Counted from the first letter of the stretch, positions 1 through 11,015 are shown. The stretch: 64,000 nt of DNA from Chrysaora quinquecirrha (GCA_014526335.1 JACTAT010000012.1:2463024-2527023); one strand, 5' to 3'. The notes: generated from the letters alone by a model not told the origin. Numbers and translations are program-made.

Positions 1-977
1 GCGTTTTCAATCCTGCCTCCTATGCGTAATACTCCTTGCCAATTGTAAAAAATTTGAAGATACTGAGCTAACTTTTCGAATGTTGCATCATTCATGAACG
101 ATTTCTGTATTTCTTTATACCACAAGTTCCTTGATCTTTCATATAGCTGTTGATGTGATAATTCTTAGTTTTCGGATGAATTGTTTCTACCTTTAAGAAT
201 TTGAATGAATTTCAATACAAATGTTGTCACACAAAAAAGCTTATCAACGTTGCTGAAATTTTGACTTGGAATAATCTTATTCAGTTCTATGGATGACTGA
301 TTGCTGCTTATCAAAACTGATTGTGTTTGAACATTTTCGATTTTGGGTTCTGCTTGTTCAATTAAATCAAACTTGGGCCAGTGTTCTGGGCTTTTGGATA
401 AAAACTTTGGACCTTCCCACCAAATTGATTTTTCTGCTAGCTTTGAACTGGTTGAACCCCTTGAAGCGATATCTTCTGGATATTCAGCTGAGGGGCAATA
501 TCCCCATTTTGCTTGATCTATCAAAGACCGTATTTGATTCACGCAATTTCTTACAAATTGTTGTTTCGAAACTTTACTTTTATTCAAAAGCCAATACAAA
601 ACAACCTGCGAGTCTAACCATGAATGAACAGAGTCAATTTTGCATTTTTCCATCAAAACATTTTGTACACAAGAAATTAATTCAGCAAGTGTGAAAGCAC
701 CCATTAGTTCTAATCGAAGTATTGTAGCTCCCTTGATTGGGGCAATGCGAGTGTGTGAAGCGAGTAATTTCGTTGTTACGGCGGAAGAGTGTTCGATTCT
801 CAAATAAACAGTGGCTCCATAGGCATACTGACTGGCGTCAGCAAACCCGTGCAGTTGAATGGACCTTATGTCATCACTTTGTATGGTTCCTAGAATAGAC
901 CTGTCAATTTCTATACATTCATTCTGTGCGCTGCTTTTAACGATATTGCGCCATTTCATCATCATAATCCTAATCAT
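1..977 (-). pseudogene. BEL/Pao retrotransposon pol fragment (RNase H and start of integrase)
   Basis: Partial pol polyprotein of a BEL/Pao LTR retrotransposon. The frame from 977 to 165 shows the Pao-type RNase H region: HGFADASQYAYGATVYLR, then RLELMGA, a WLDSQVVLYWL block, and the ASRG segment that precedes the integrase. After a stop at 165 the frame continues to base 1 with the pre-integrase motif LRIGGRIENA, so the element runs off the left edge. It is cut on its upstream side near 965-985 by the 3' tail of an L2-like LINE. The reverse transcriptase that should precede it is absent here. The BEL copy at 27.8-30.8 kb has the same orientation and could be the separated upstream half, but about 200-250 residues of pol between the two pieces are missing, so this link is only possible. 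Not functional. Confidence 0.85.
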
Positions 978-1112
978 AAATTTATTTAAAGTAGGCTTAT
1001 TTACAATAAAGTAGCTGATTAAGCTAATTAAGGCCTACTAACTAAAAAAATACGTATTAATTTAGAATTCTACAAATATCTACAATATTAAAAGGAGAAA
1101 TAATGTCTAGAT

Positions 1113-1850
1113 CATGTTAGATACCCAACCTGTTTTACATAACCTACAGTTGTAATCCTCACCTTTCCAGCATTTAATTTGTGCTTTAAAAACAGAAAGT
1201 GAGCTGGCTTCTTTCACCGCAATTGGCAAATTCTGCCAGAGTTTGTTTCCAAGGAAGGATATAGTTTCAATTTCTTAAGTTGTTGTATGTACTTTTGGAA
1301 TCTGTGAATCGTTACCTTGTGTTAGGTTGTAACTAATATTACGATCCATGAAAATATCCTTCATAAATGCTGGGTTCAGGTCAGACTTAGTTTTGTATAC
1401 TTCAGTCATAAGCAGCTGTAGGTTCCTTAAATGGATGGTCTCCAGATTCCGTTGCTCCAGAAGGGACTCAAAGTCTGTTGAATTGTCATTGTATGCAAGA
1501 CGCAATGCTCTTTCATGGACATGATTAATTTGACGATTTAAAGTTCGGTCATAGAACATCAAGACAAGTGGGCAATAACTAAAGTGAGACAAGACAAATG
1601 CTTGCATCAACTTACTTAGCTTCTCCGTGCCCATGTAGCAGGATATTCTGGCAAGTACATGAAGCTTCTGGCTAGCTTTTTTGCAAAGAGTTTTTACATG
1701 CTGAATAAAGCTTAACGTTTGGTCAAACGTTATCCCTAGGAGCTTCTCCTCATTGCTTTCCTTCACGCTAGCCTCCTCTATTTTGATGGAGACTTCATCA
1801 TCTTTCCGACCAAAAATCACCAAATGGCACTTGTCTTCATTTAGTTTCAT
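1113..1850 (-). pseudogene. L2-like ORF2, C-terminal part (thumb and tail)
   Basis: Continues the LINE reverse transcriptase downstream of its catalytic core. The frame begins MKLNEDKCHLVIFG and shows KLLGITFDQTLSF, then the LINE C-terminal block ARISCYMG...MQAFVLSHFSYCPLVLMF and HERALRLAYND. The frame stops at 1275, but another frame from about 1270 carries on with the terminal motif KLWQNLPIAVKEASSL and ends with a Cys-x2-Cys pair (CRLCKTGW). The copy at 44.7-45.4 kb has the same layout with its own ending CKLCKHF. There is one frameshift near 1270 and another between this part and the core near 1855. Confidence 0.85.
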
Positions 1851-1859
1851 ATGATTGTT

Positions 1860-2656
1860 TGGAAACTACTGACTGATCTTAAGAGCATCACACTCTAATT
1901 TTGCAATGACATTTTCTACGGTATGACCACATGCATATATTGTTGTGTCATCTGCGTAGTTACAAACTTCGGTCTCTTCTAGGAATAGGAACAAGTCATT
2001 CACATATATGTTAAACAAAAGGGGTCCCAAAACCGAGCCTTGTGTTACACCCAGATCAGTGTTTCTCCACGCACTGAATGAACCGTTCACCTTCACCCTC
2101 TGCCTCCTGTCAAAGAGATAGCTATGCACAAAAAGCAACGCCGATCTACTGAAACCATATGTGTTTAATTTTGCAATTAGTAATTCGTGATTTAGACAGT
2201 CAAAAGCCTTCGATAGATCTGTAAAAACAGCACCTGCGACGCCCCTGCTGTCCAAGGACTTGTTGCAGGTTTCTTTTAGACGTAGAACTGTATGCTGTGT
2301 GCCATACCCCTTTCGAAAGCCACATAAGAGTGGAGACAGAAAGCTTTCAGTGAATGGTAGCATTTGATTTTGCATTAATCGTTCAAAGATTTCGAAACCA
2401 ATGGTAAAACAGTTATTGGTTGATAATTCTTTTTTGAAAAGGCATCATCTTTTTTAAAGAGTGACGTAATATCCCCAGCTTTCTATTCATGAGGGAAAGT
2501 GCTCTTTGCCATGTGCCAGTTAAATAATATATGAATGGCGACACTAAATACGTCTAAATTTTCTTTAAGAATTCTTGCTGGTAAACTTTCAACAGAGGAG
2601 GCCTTATTTGTATTAACTAATTTTATCTGAGTATCAATTTCGTTAATAGAAACCTC
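1860..2656 (-). pseudogene. L2-like ORF2, reverse transcriptase core
   Basis: Catalytic core of the LINE reverse transcriptase. From 2375 down to 1866 the frame shows CGFRKGYGTQHTVLRL, AVFTDLSKAFDCLNHELL (motif A, with its aspartate), GVTQGSVLGPLLFNIYVNDL (motif B) and the motif C box NYADDTTIYA. The active-site residues are therefore still present. The 2376-2656 stretch encodes the preceding fingers region (IDTQIKLVNTNKASSVESLP and onward) but in several frames, with frameshifts near 2400-2470 and a stop near 2485. Dead by frameshift rather than by loss of the active site. Confidence 0.87.
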
Positions 2657-3501
2657 TCAAAACTCAAATTTGTGTGTGTTCTTAAGATTCTCTTTGATTT
2701 TGCAAATACTTGGATGAGCATCATACTTTTTAATAGCTTTTTCTACGGGTTCCTGTATATCATCTGTAGGGAGCAAAACTACGTCACCAGCAGATATTTC
2801 TAGACTGTCTGTCACATTTGAAAAATGGTGGTTAAAGATCTCTGCAATCTCCAAGTCATTTGTGATCATTTTATCATTTTCAGTCAATGTCAAAGATGAG
2901 TTTACCTGTAACTTATCTGAGAAGATCGGTTTAACTGTTTTCCAGAGTTTATTATTATCTTTGAGATTATCACGGTTAATATTTCTGTAGTAATCAAATT
3001 TGGCCTTGCACAGTAACTTGACGCATTTATTCCTCTGTTTCTTAAAAGCCTCAAGATTGGCTTCAGTTCTGTTTTTGTTGTACTTGTTACTTAGCTTAGT
3101 ACGGTGCATGTGCTCTTTGCGCAATGCTTTAGTCCTAAAGGGCCCATCGTTTGCACAAACCGATTTCCTTTTAACAGGTGCATGTTCGTTCAGTGCGTGT
3201 ATGACCCCATCCTCAAAGCCACCGTAGTCTTCGACCTCACTTAATTCAGATGAGATCATACGCAATAAGTTTTCTTTGAAGTCCACGGCGTCAAATTTGC
3301 TGTAATCCCGGTATATGACTATCTTTGGACCCCTTTTGACAAATCCACCCTTGACGACAGTAACTACCATTGCATGAAAATCAGACAAACCCGTTTTTAT
3401 AGCAATCGTATTTTGAAAGCTAGATTTTCTGTTTGTCAGGATTAAGTCTATGCTTCGAGGGTTACCTGATTTGAAACAGGTTGGGCAGCTAACAAGATTT
3501 T
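2657..3501 (-). pseudogene. L2-like ORF2, endonuclease C-terminus and linker
   Basis: C-terminal end of the apurinic-type endonuclease and the linker to the reverse transcriptase. The frame shows KNLVSCPTCFKS, NPRSIDLILTN (the conserved SxIDLILTN box) and GLSDFHAMVVTV (the SDH catalytic-site motif read as SDFH), followed by a basic linker (KALRKEHMHRTKLSNKYN). Codons upstream of base 3501 in this frame belong to the inserted transposon, not to the LINE. The LINE frame is picked up again at 9549. Removing the insert and one TTAA brings DYDF from the right-hand piece up to KNLVSCPTC, with one extra A in the A run at the junction. Confidence 0.87.
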
Positions 3502-3505
3502 TTAA

Positions 3506-3710
3506 AGTGCCTATGAAGTCATGTGGCAATAATAAGTATTTTGGTAATTTGAATATGCAGAAATTGAAAAACGAGGCTAAATCGGCGTTTGAATCACTGA
3601 TACCCCAAATAAACCCCATCTGAAATACCCCAAACGCATAAAAATTGCGCTCGCAAAGGAAGCCTGGGACGAGTAAATCACATACGTCATAGTAGTAACA
3701 TGTTTTCAGT
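3506..3710 (+). repeat. Left terminal inverted repeat of the Kolobok-like element
   Basis: Pairs with 9340-9544 read on the other strand. Shared blocks in order from the outside are GTG(C/T)CTATGAAG, a CCC-rich block followed by TGAAAA/TGAAAT, AAAATTGC, AGGCCTGG/AAGCCTGG, and GTAGTAACATGTTT. Identity is patchy, which indicates an old element. The inner end lies just ahead of the first coding bases of the plus-strand gene, so the repeat probably holds its promoter. Confidence 0.7.
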
Positions 3711-4862
3711 GTCAGTCAGAAACAGAATTGGTCATCATTTGCGTGTCGTGATTGTAAGAAGGTGCTGTGGAGGAAAAGGTCCAGATCTGGGGAAAATAGC
3801 TCTGAATCAAAAAGTATTTCTGGATCAGAAACATCAAGCTTTTTCCCAGAGGAAGATGAAGCCATGAATGATGCAGAAAGGCCAGATCAATTCGCTAACT
3901 TGTTTGGAAGTTTTGAGCCTTACCAAGACGAGCCTGATGCTGACAACGAGTGGATGGCTGATTATAACAGAGAAAGGCAAGAGGAAAGACGAAAAAATGA
4001 TGAATTAGAGGAGCGTTTACTTGGTAGAAGGGAGATAAATTCTTGGTGAGTTAGAACTGTCCTTGATGTTTGTTTTTAGACCGTTGATTTGCGTAACTTT
4101 GAGAATTGAAGTCAGACTACTACCTAGGCCTTTCCCTATGCACTGCATATGAAGTGTTTTAGACATCTTAGACCTATGGTCTGTATGGTTAGAAATTGAG
4201 AAGTCTCCCACTACACAAACATATATAACATTGTTTGGTTTTATTTCAGGTGCAACTGCGGTAATTGTAGGCGGGATCACTTGCAGAATCCAAAGGAGTG
4301 CTGCTGCTGCAATGAAATTCAAGCATGTCTGGATGCATTAAATGATGATGTTGTTTTGGCAGAGTCAGATGATGGGAAACCACCACCATGCATTACTCAA
4401 CACCCAGCATTTCAAGTTATGTGTCTTGATAGGTGGGCTTTACGAATGGCTGCAGACCGATACAAGACCAGAAATTTTAGGAGAAACATACAAATAGGCT
4501 TGGAGGAAAGGTACAACTACTATTATTATGTTCAAAAGCTTTTAGTGATGACACACATATATACAGTAAGGTGCAGAAAACTAACCAACCCACTTAAAAA
4601 AAATAGATTGCTGTCCTATACTTCTATGCATATGCTTCTGATTAAACTTACACTTTTATACAGTAGTAGCAGAACATTGTTACAACAAGATGAATTCTTT
4701 TCCTGGTTCTTGCGAAGTATTGCTTACCGGCAGTTTACACGATTGGTACATGGTAGAATAGGTAATCACAGGATTCCACTGCCAGCATGTGCCTATTCAA
4801 TAATTAGAACAACTTTCCAGACTGACGAACAATTAACAGGATACCAGGAGGATTCAGACTGA
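3702..4862 (+). CDS. Cysteine-rich protein with P2X7-receptor-type cytoplasmic (ballast) domain, three exons
   Basis: Likely exons are about 3702-4045, 4250-4510 and 4664-4862. The first intron has clear sites (GTGAGT at 4046; TTTATTTCAG ending 4249). The second (GTACAA at 4511; TTTTATACAG ending 4663) keeps the frame, although the intron is itself stop-free. The product starts with a Ser/Glu-rich acidic stretch and PYQDEPDAD. It then has a Cys cluster (SWCNCGNCRRD, ECCCCNEIQAC), QHPAFQVMCLDRWALR, AYRQFTRLVHG and LPACAYSIIRTTF. These match, in order, the zinc-binding ballast domain at the C-terminus of vertebrate P2X7. The channel part of a P2X receptor (two membrane helices, ATP-binding ectodomain) is absent. 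The first in-frame ATG is at 3864; open codons extend back to about 3699 without an ATG, so the true start is uncertain. The gene converges on the transposase inside the same transposon. Its role is unknown. Confidence 0.78.
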
Positions 4863-5185
4863 TATCGTTTGTAAAAACTTTGTATGACTGTTGTTGTTGT
4901 TTTTGTAAGGTAAAAACAGGAGCAATGAAAACTAATATGAGACAGAACTCGATTAAATTCATAGTTTTGTATATTGGATACAAATCTTCAGTCCAATTAG
5001 GCCTTTGAAAATTTCTTAGAATAAGTTGGATATTGCCTAAGGGTAAGTTGGGTTTTGCATAAGGCTGATAATTGCCGTCAGTCTTAAAAAATTCAACTCA
5101 TGCAAGTTTGACTGTATTTTGACTGAAATTGTAAAGGATCTTAGGCAGGAAGACTAGCAAAATACTAGTTAAGTAGGAAACATTT
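4863..5185. other. Convergent 3' intergenic spacer inside the Kolobok-like element
   Basis: About 320 bp between the stop of the ballast-domain gene and the stop of the transposase gene. I see no coding potential on either strand and no strong repeat. It presumably holds the two 3' untranslated regions. Confidence 0.6.
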
Positions 5186-8100
5186 TTATTTTTTGTTTTT
5201 TGGGCACCACTGAACACTTTTATGCCCTTTCATAGGCTGTTTGCACTGCTTGCACTTTCTTGTCTTTACAGCTCCATCAGGTGCTGCCTCTTCTTGAATC
5301 TGTTGTGCTGAAAGGTAAAAAAAATTATATTTGATGTCCTTTCACAATTGGGAATTGCTAATGTAGTTAATGCAAATATCAGAATCTTACCTGGCACTTC
5401 AGCTGTGGGTGCTACATTTTCTATAACCATACTGGCTCTAGCAGCTCTTTTGGCAATTGCTTCCTCTCTGGGCTGTTTCTCAAGCATTGAGCTTACAGGT
5501 TTTGGTGTCATAGAATCAAGTTTCTCCACTGCTGCATTCAGGGCATCAACATCAGATTCAAATATTGTTTTATACATTTCCTCAACATAATCTGTTGAAA
5601 AATGTTTTTATATACATGTTTATTTTGGAACAAAAATAACTGAATCATACAACATAGTAGAAATTTGCCAAATTTGCATACCAAAATTTGGTTTAACACG
5701 GACATCACGAATTGTAGCTTGGCCATTCATAAATTTAACATATTTCACTGATATTTGATTTCTTCCATCCTTCAACTTCTTTGTTTCCCTATGCAAGTTG
5801 CTATTGAAATGCATAACTGCTATTGCATGTCTAGGAAATAAGTTATGATCAAAAATTGAATTAGTCTTCTTACAGCTCAGACTTGATTGTTTTGTTTTTG
5901 AGTGACTGTTCTGTAGAAGTGCATAACATAGCAAGTTAAAACTATACCTGCAATACATTCCTGGATATGAGAATGCAATCATTTTTGGGGCGAACTGATT
6001 TACAACTGAGTGGAAGCCTTCAAGACAGTTTGTTTGCTCTAACCGCGAGGCTTGCTTAATACCGTTGAGGAGGGACTTCTTTGTTAATACTTCTACAACT
6101 TTGTCATGAACTACAGAGTCTGAAATGTTGAAAAGTTGTTTATAGTAGACCTAAGAAAACGCGTCTTTGCAAATAAGTATGGCCAAATTTGGTAAAATAA
6201 TTTGCAAAAAATGCATCATCATTACCTGCTTTCAACCATTTTTTGTTTTTTATGTCATCACCATGAGCACATTTGCTGAAAAGAGGGTCTTCAAGGTTTG
6301 TGTGTTTATTGACCATATGGCTAAGGAATGATTTGAATTTTGCTACTATTACACGACCATTTCCATCATATGTAGATAACGCACTCCAGAAGAGGTGATT
6401 AATACATGGTTTAATCCAGTCCGTGAGACCTTCACACTCTTTTAGTTTTGAAACTTTGATTAAATCTTTTTGTATCTCTAGGACAGAAAAGAGCACTTTG
6501 CTGTTAGCTAACACTTAAGTGAAAATTTTCTTAATATTTGCAAGGATTTGATACACTTAAAATTAGAAATTTGATATATTCACTCTTCTTTAGATGCCAG
6601 AGATCAAAATAATCCTAATTTGTGGAAGTTTCTCTCTCATATGTTTGTCTATGGAAAGGTGACGATCAGTCACAACTGCTGTTATTACCAAGCTGCAACC
6701 AAATAAAAAATCCAAGCACCTCTGAAACCCTTCATACTCCATAGCGCCACTGCTCCCAACTTCATTACACTTGAAAGAAGGCAAGAGTTATGAGACATTG
6801 CTAAAAAGGTTAATTCAAAAATCTTTTGCATTGTGAGTACTACAAATAATTGAATTGAGTATTCTTACCTGGACAACTGTCAAGTGGACAATCATTGATA
6901 TAGATGAGCACAACATAGTATAGGTGCCATACTTTGCACTATGACCCATGCTATCATGGCGTGCATCACCAGCAAATACCAAATCACCGTGATTTTTTAT
7001 TGTCTTCAACAGATTATCCTGGTATTTCTGCCAATGGAGATAGATTCCAGGGAACAAAGTTTCCTAAAAGTTGAAAAAAATGTGGAGTCGTACCATAGTT
7101 CCTCTTAGTACCAGAACAAAAAGTTTCCAAGTTAAGATAAGATAAGTACGCGATATATTGCACTCTTCAAATATGGTACAGGATTTTTGTGAAGGCAAAT
7201 ACTAAAACAATAGGATTTCTAGCAAGAGTGAAATGCGAATTTCTTTGAATAAGAAAATACTCACAGACTGATGTTTGAAGAATGTCCGTAAAGAAATGCA
7301 TGCCATGCCCATATGCTTGAACATCAACAGAATCTTACTTGCAGAGCCACCTGATGCCAAAACAGCAAAAGACAACAATAGATTTCCGGCTGGGATTTTG
7401 GTTTCTTTCCAATATGGCTGGCTTCTCCAAACATTGCTTTTCTTTTGGCACCACGGATTGGAACAGTGCAGAAATATTTCAGCCATAGTTCCAACTTTTC
7501 TGACCTCGGGCTGTCTGCTTTGCAAATCGGACAGAATTTGAATAAGATGAGCAGCTGGAAAGAAACACTATGAACTTTGGTTCTGTTCTGATGTTCTGAG
7601 TACTGCAGCTAGGTCTGTCGAGGCAAAAATTATCATCAATAATTTCATTTTGGGAGAATGTCATAACAACATTATATTGCAGTTTGAAAGTAATGAATAG
7701 TGTATCCTTACTTCTAATATCATACATTTTTCAGATTCTAGATTCTGCATAAAACTAGATTCTGATATAACACTGGTTGAAACTTTGGCTACGGAGGAAA
7801 TCTGCATTAAAAGTATGACAAATAGAAAAGCTAACAATAGAGATTCTTATAGATTAAAACAACCTTGGATAGGAATGCAGCAAGTTTGTGATATAATTAA
7901 CATATTTCAGCATAATATAAAATGTTTAATATATATTATATTCAACTAAATAAATGATCAAGAATATACCAAATAAACATTTCATCATACCCATCAACAG
8001 AAGAATCATCATCAGATAGATCATTGTCATCAACAGAGAAAGACTGATCTGCAGGGTCCTCCAGTGGCTCAGATTCAATAAAATCATCATCAAAATCATC

Positions 8101-9245
8101 ATCATTATCATCATCATTATCATCATCATTATCATCATCATCTTTGTCATCAGTCATTGCATGATCTTGACAATCTTCGATTACACCATAATCATCTTCA
8201 TCATCCTTCTCAAAGATTTTCTTCGTTTCAGCACTTTCTGTTGGGAAAATTCATAGCTCTTTTATTATAATTAGTAATAATCTGTAAACTCTTTCATGGG
8301 TTCAAAAGGACCATCTCAGCAGCAAAGAGAAGATTAATGTCACAGAATACAATTTACTTTACCTTTTTCAGTTTCATATTTCTTTAATTGCTTCCGTAGT
8401 TGGCGAAGTTTGTACCTTGCTGTCATCCAGTGGTTCTGATACCTTTTGGCAGTTTTTTTTATCTCAAGGCAACGACTCTTTTCTGCTTCATTTGACAATA
8501 TATTCTGAATTAATTAAGAGAGGTTTGTGTTAGGGTCTGAAAGTAATGTGAACGGTAAAAAACAACATCACAGTGTTTCCCCGTCTACATTTCAGTAATA
8601 AATGGTACTTACTGTTGGTTCTTGACCTTGGATACAGCTTTCCTCTGCAGTCATTTCAACCTCGTAATTGGCACCTGAAAAATCTTCGCAGCTTGTGTCA
8701 CCAACAGCAGCTGCTGCTGTGAAACTTTCTTCTATATCTTCTGGAGCCTGTGCCTCTTCTAGAGCTCTTTTTACAGCCTAGAAATGAGGCATTTTTAAAT
8801 ATTAACAATTTAAATACATAGCAATAACAACAATATAAGTTTCTCGTCTTCTTACCATTCTACGATCTCTTCTCTCGGCAGACGATGATGATGCCGGTCT
8901 GTCCTCTTGGCCCGATGCGTCACTATTCGGTTTTGGGGGATATATAGATTGGTAAACAACAATACCAATTTCATCTCTTCGAAGCCTTGGGCGAAAAGAT
9001 GCTGTCATTCCAGGCAAATCATGAAATGGTCTCTCGAAATCACTTGAAACAAAATGCTTAGAGCATAAGGCTGAATATTGTGTCGGGGTCCACTTCGCCT
9101 GTGTTCTTTTAATGAAATCAGTCCATTTCTTCTTTTCTTCGCTTCTGGTCTCTCATCATTCCAAAAAAGGTATTTTATGAATTCCTATCCCTTCTGATAC
9201 ACTTGTATAATTGGAACAGTTCACAAGAACACATCGAATAGGCAT
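5186..9245 (-). CDS. THAP-domain DDE transposase, Kolobok type, about 11 exons
   Basis: The ATG is at 9245 and the TAA at 5186-5188. Exon 1 (9245-8857) encodes a THAP DNA-binding domain (CVLVNC, later KKWTDFIK, LCSKHF, FRPRLRRDE). Its 5' part needs two one-base shifts, near 9170 and 9140. Exons 2 (8777-8613) and 3 (8504-8363, basic coiled coil) follow. Exon 4 (8237 to about 7975) codes a long acidic Asp-rich tract. Exon 5 (to 7265) gives GTMAEIFLHCSNPWC, KIPAGNLLLSFAVL and MGMACISLRTFF. Exon 6 (7063-6869) has GDARHDSMGHSAKYGTYTM (first Asp). Exon 7 (from 6769) has AVVTDRHLSI (second Asp) and DLWHL. Exon 8 (about 6509-6187) has INHLFWSALST and KCAHGDD. Exon 9 (about 6125-5700) has CLEGFHSVV (Glu) and FSYPGM. 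Exon 11 ends in a Cys/His knuckle (CKQCKQPMKGH). All three catalytic acids are present. Slight damage near 9150 and 6600 suggests a recently dead or nearly intact gene. Confidence 0.8.
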
Positions 9246-9339
9246 GTTGAAATATTATAGACGATTTTCTCTCACTTATTACAAGCAAAGCAAGCACCAG
9301 CACTGTGTTAGTTGGTGTTGTCAAAGCAGCGAAGTCAAA

Positions 9340-9544
9340 CATGTTACTACTCTGATGTCATGCGACTTGTTACCAGGCCTTTTAGATTGGCGGGGCAATT
9401 TTGAAAATTTCCAAAATATCTGTGTTTTCAGGGGGCTTTTTTTGTGGAAAAAATATCTAATTTTTCGCAAAGAAATATTTTACTGAAATCAGTATTAAAA
9501 ATAGTACAGAATAAATAATATTTTGGAGAAGGCTTCATAGACAC
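9340..9544 (-). repeat. Right terminal inverted repeat of the Kolobok-like element
   Basis: Partner of 3506-3710. Its inner end is about 100 bp from the transposase ATG at 9245, so it probably carries the transposase promoter. It ends at 9544, immediately before the TTAA at 9545-9548. Confidence 0.7.
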
Positions 9545-9548
9545 TTAA

Positions 9549-10371
9549 AGTCGTAATCATCCATGAAAGCACTGATAACGTCCTCGCAATCGACTTCGCA
9601 ATTGAAATCTCCAATTAGAAAGAAGTTCTCATACTTTCTACAAAAATAGTCGAGCGTTTTTCCCATCTCACAAAAGAAGCATTGTTCGGGCTGAGATGGT
9701 GGACGATAAATCGAAATGAGAATCCACATTTGTTTTTTGACAGTTAGTTCAATTTGCCCACACTCAATATCGTTGGGTGGTTTATAAATTGTCAATTCCT
9801 TGATTGGTGCTCTCTCTCTCTCACATATATCAATAGGCCACCCCTATATCGATCTTGATAATACCAGAATGGTTTCATGAAACCTTCGATCATGAATTGA
9901 CTGGTTGTAGAAGTATTGTCGATTTTTGTCTCTGCAATTATGAGAACATCTACATTATCTGAAACTAATGGTCTTAGAAACTCTATCTTATTTCTTATAG
10001 AGTTTATTTTAAGACATGCAATAATAAGACCATTATGATTCTTAGATCTAATACTTTTCAGTGAGGTAATAGCATCATCTTACCCATTGGATTGATCACA
10101 TTGGTCGTTTTCAGAGCTTTCACAGATAGAATCATTTGGCTTATCAGAAAAAATTCTATGGCTGACGTCACTCAGGTCATGGTCGGGCGAAGCATAGTTA
10201 TAACAAAATTTTGAAACATTATTATCTATGTTCTCCCAACCATAGTTCTCCGTGAGTGGACTAGAGTAGCCGGGCCTACGGCATCAATTTTTACAAGTAT
10301 TCAATAGATTATCTTCAAAAATTTTATCACCAGTATGATTTAAATGTATGCGACTACGATTCAAATGTCTT
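9549..10371 (-). pseudogene. L2-like LINE: end of ORF1 and endonuclease N-terminus of ORF2
   Basis: The 5' part (10371 to about 10290) encodes the end of the ORF1 esterase (RHLNRSRIHLNHTGDKIF). From about 10065 the ORF2 endonuclease follows: NHNGLIIACLKINSIRNK, VLIIAETKID (catalytic Glu box), GGLLIYV, SIYRPPSQ and FFLIGDFNCEV, ending at DYDF beside the TTAA. A stop or frame change lies near 9800 and a stop near 10080. The region continues at 3501 on the far side of the transposon, and the ORF1 part continues at 11517 on the far side of the Penelope-like insertion. Confidence 0.85.
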
Positions 10372-10379
10372 GGAGGGTC

Positions 10380-11015
10380 TATGTCCTTTTGTGGTAACCT
10401 ACCACCCAGGGTTACCTCAATTGGGTCAAATACTAACTAAACACTACAGCATACTACAGAACTCTGACGACTGCAAAGAAGCTTTCCCCCAACCACCGGT
10501 ACTCAGCTACAGAAGGACGAAAAGCCTTAGGGATCACCTGGTAAATAAAAAATGAGGTCACCAACGATTCCCAGGGCGTACACAAATGCTCGTCTAAACG
10601 CAGCTGCAACACATGTACACACATACTGGACGGGGCAACAACTGTTAAATTCACTAACACAGATAAAACATTTAACATCAAACAGCGACTGGACTGCAAG
10701 TCTACTAATGTAATTTACGTAATACAATGCCTGCGGTGTCTACAGAACAGGGACAATAACTGCCAGTACATCGGACAGACAGGAAGACGACTACGAGACC
10801 GACTAAACGAGCACCGTAGGGACATTATCAACAAAAGACATGACAAATCCGGGGTTGCAGATCACTTCTGCAACAGTTGACAATCTACAAATTTTACCGA
10901 TACTACAACTACACAACAAACGAGAGAGTGTTAGAAGAGCCAAAGAACAGTACTTCATTGGCCTAGCTAACACTCTGGCACCTGACGGACTTAACTGGAC
11001 CACTGACCGCTAACC
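10380..11015 (+). pseudogene. Penelope-like ORF: RT C-terminus, zinc motif and GIY-YIG nuclease
   Basis: Three frames together give the Penelope C-terminal order. First is the end of the RT/linker (VVTYHPGLPQLGQILTKHY, FPQPPVLSYRRTKSLRDHLV). Next is the Cys-rich segment (KCSSKRSCNTCTHI). Then comes the GIY-YIG nuclease (NVIYVIQCLRC, YIGQTGRRLRDRLNEHRRDI), ending in SGVADHFC. The nuclease residues (Tyr of YIG, Arg, Glu/His region) are visible. Frameshifts near 10560 and a stop near 10880 show it is inactive. The nuclease would nick target DNA to prime reverse transcription. Confidence 0.85.

Larger units (their letters stand above)
3506..9544. mobile_element. Kolobok-like DNA transposon with THAP transposase and P2X7-type ballast-domain gene
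   Basis: A 6,039-bp DNA transposon. It is flanked by TTAA at 3502-3505 and 9545-9548. Its two ends are imperfect inverted repeats, starting AGTGCCTATGAAG on the left and GTGTCTATGAAG on the right (read inward), recognisable over about 200 bp and ending in a shared GTAGTAACATGTTT near 3692 and 9352. The target is an L2-like LINE whose protein similarity resumes on either side. TTAA targets together with a THAP-domain DDE transposase are the recognised signature of the Kolobok superfamily. Inside are two convergent spliced genes: the transposase (minus, 9245-5186) and a P2X7 ballast-like gene (plus, about 3702-4862). The superfamily name rests on target site plus transposase motifs and was not tested by a search. 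Confidence 0.82.

Noticed and set aside
3702..4862. A host P2X purinoceptor gene
   Set aside because: Only the cytoplasmic ballast domain is present. There are no transmembrane helices or ATP-binding ectodomain, and the gene sits between the inverted ends of a transposon.
7926..8157. Separate small genes encoding poly-Met/Ile or poly-Asp proteins
   Set aside because: Both frames read the same GAT microsatellite. The Asp frame belongs to exon 4 of the transposase, and the other is a shadow.
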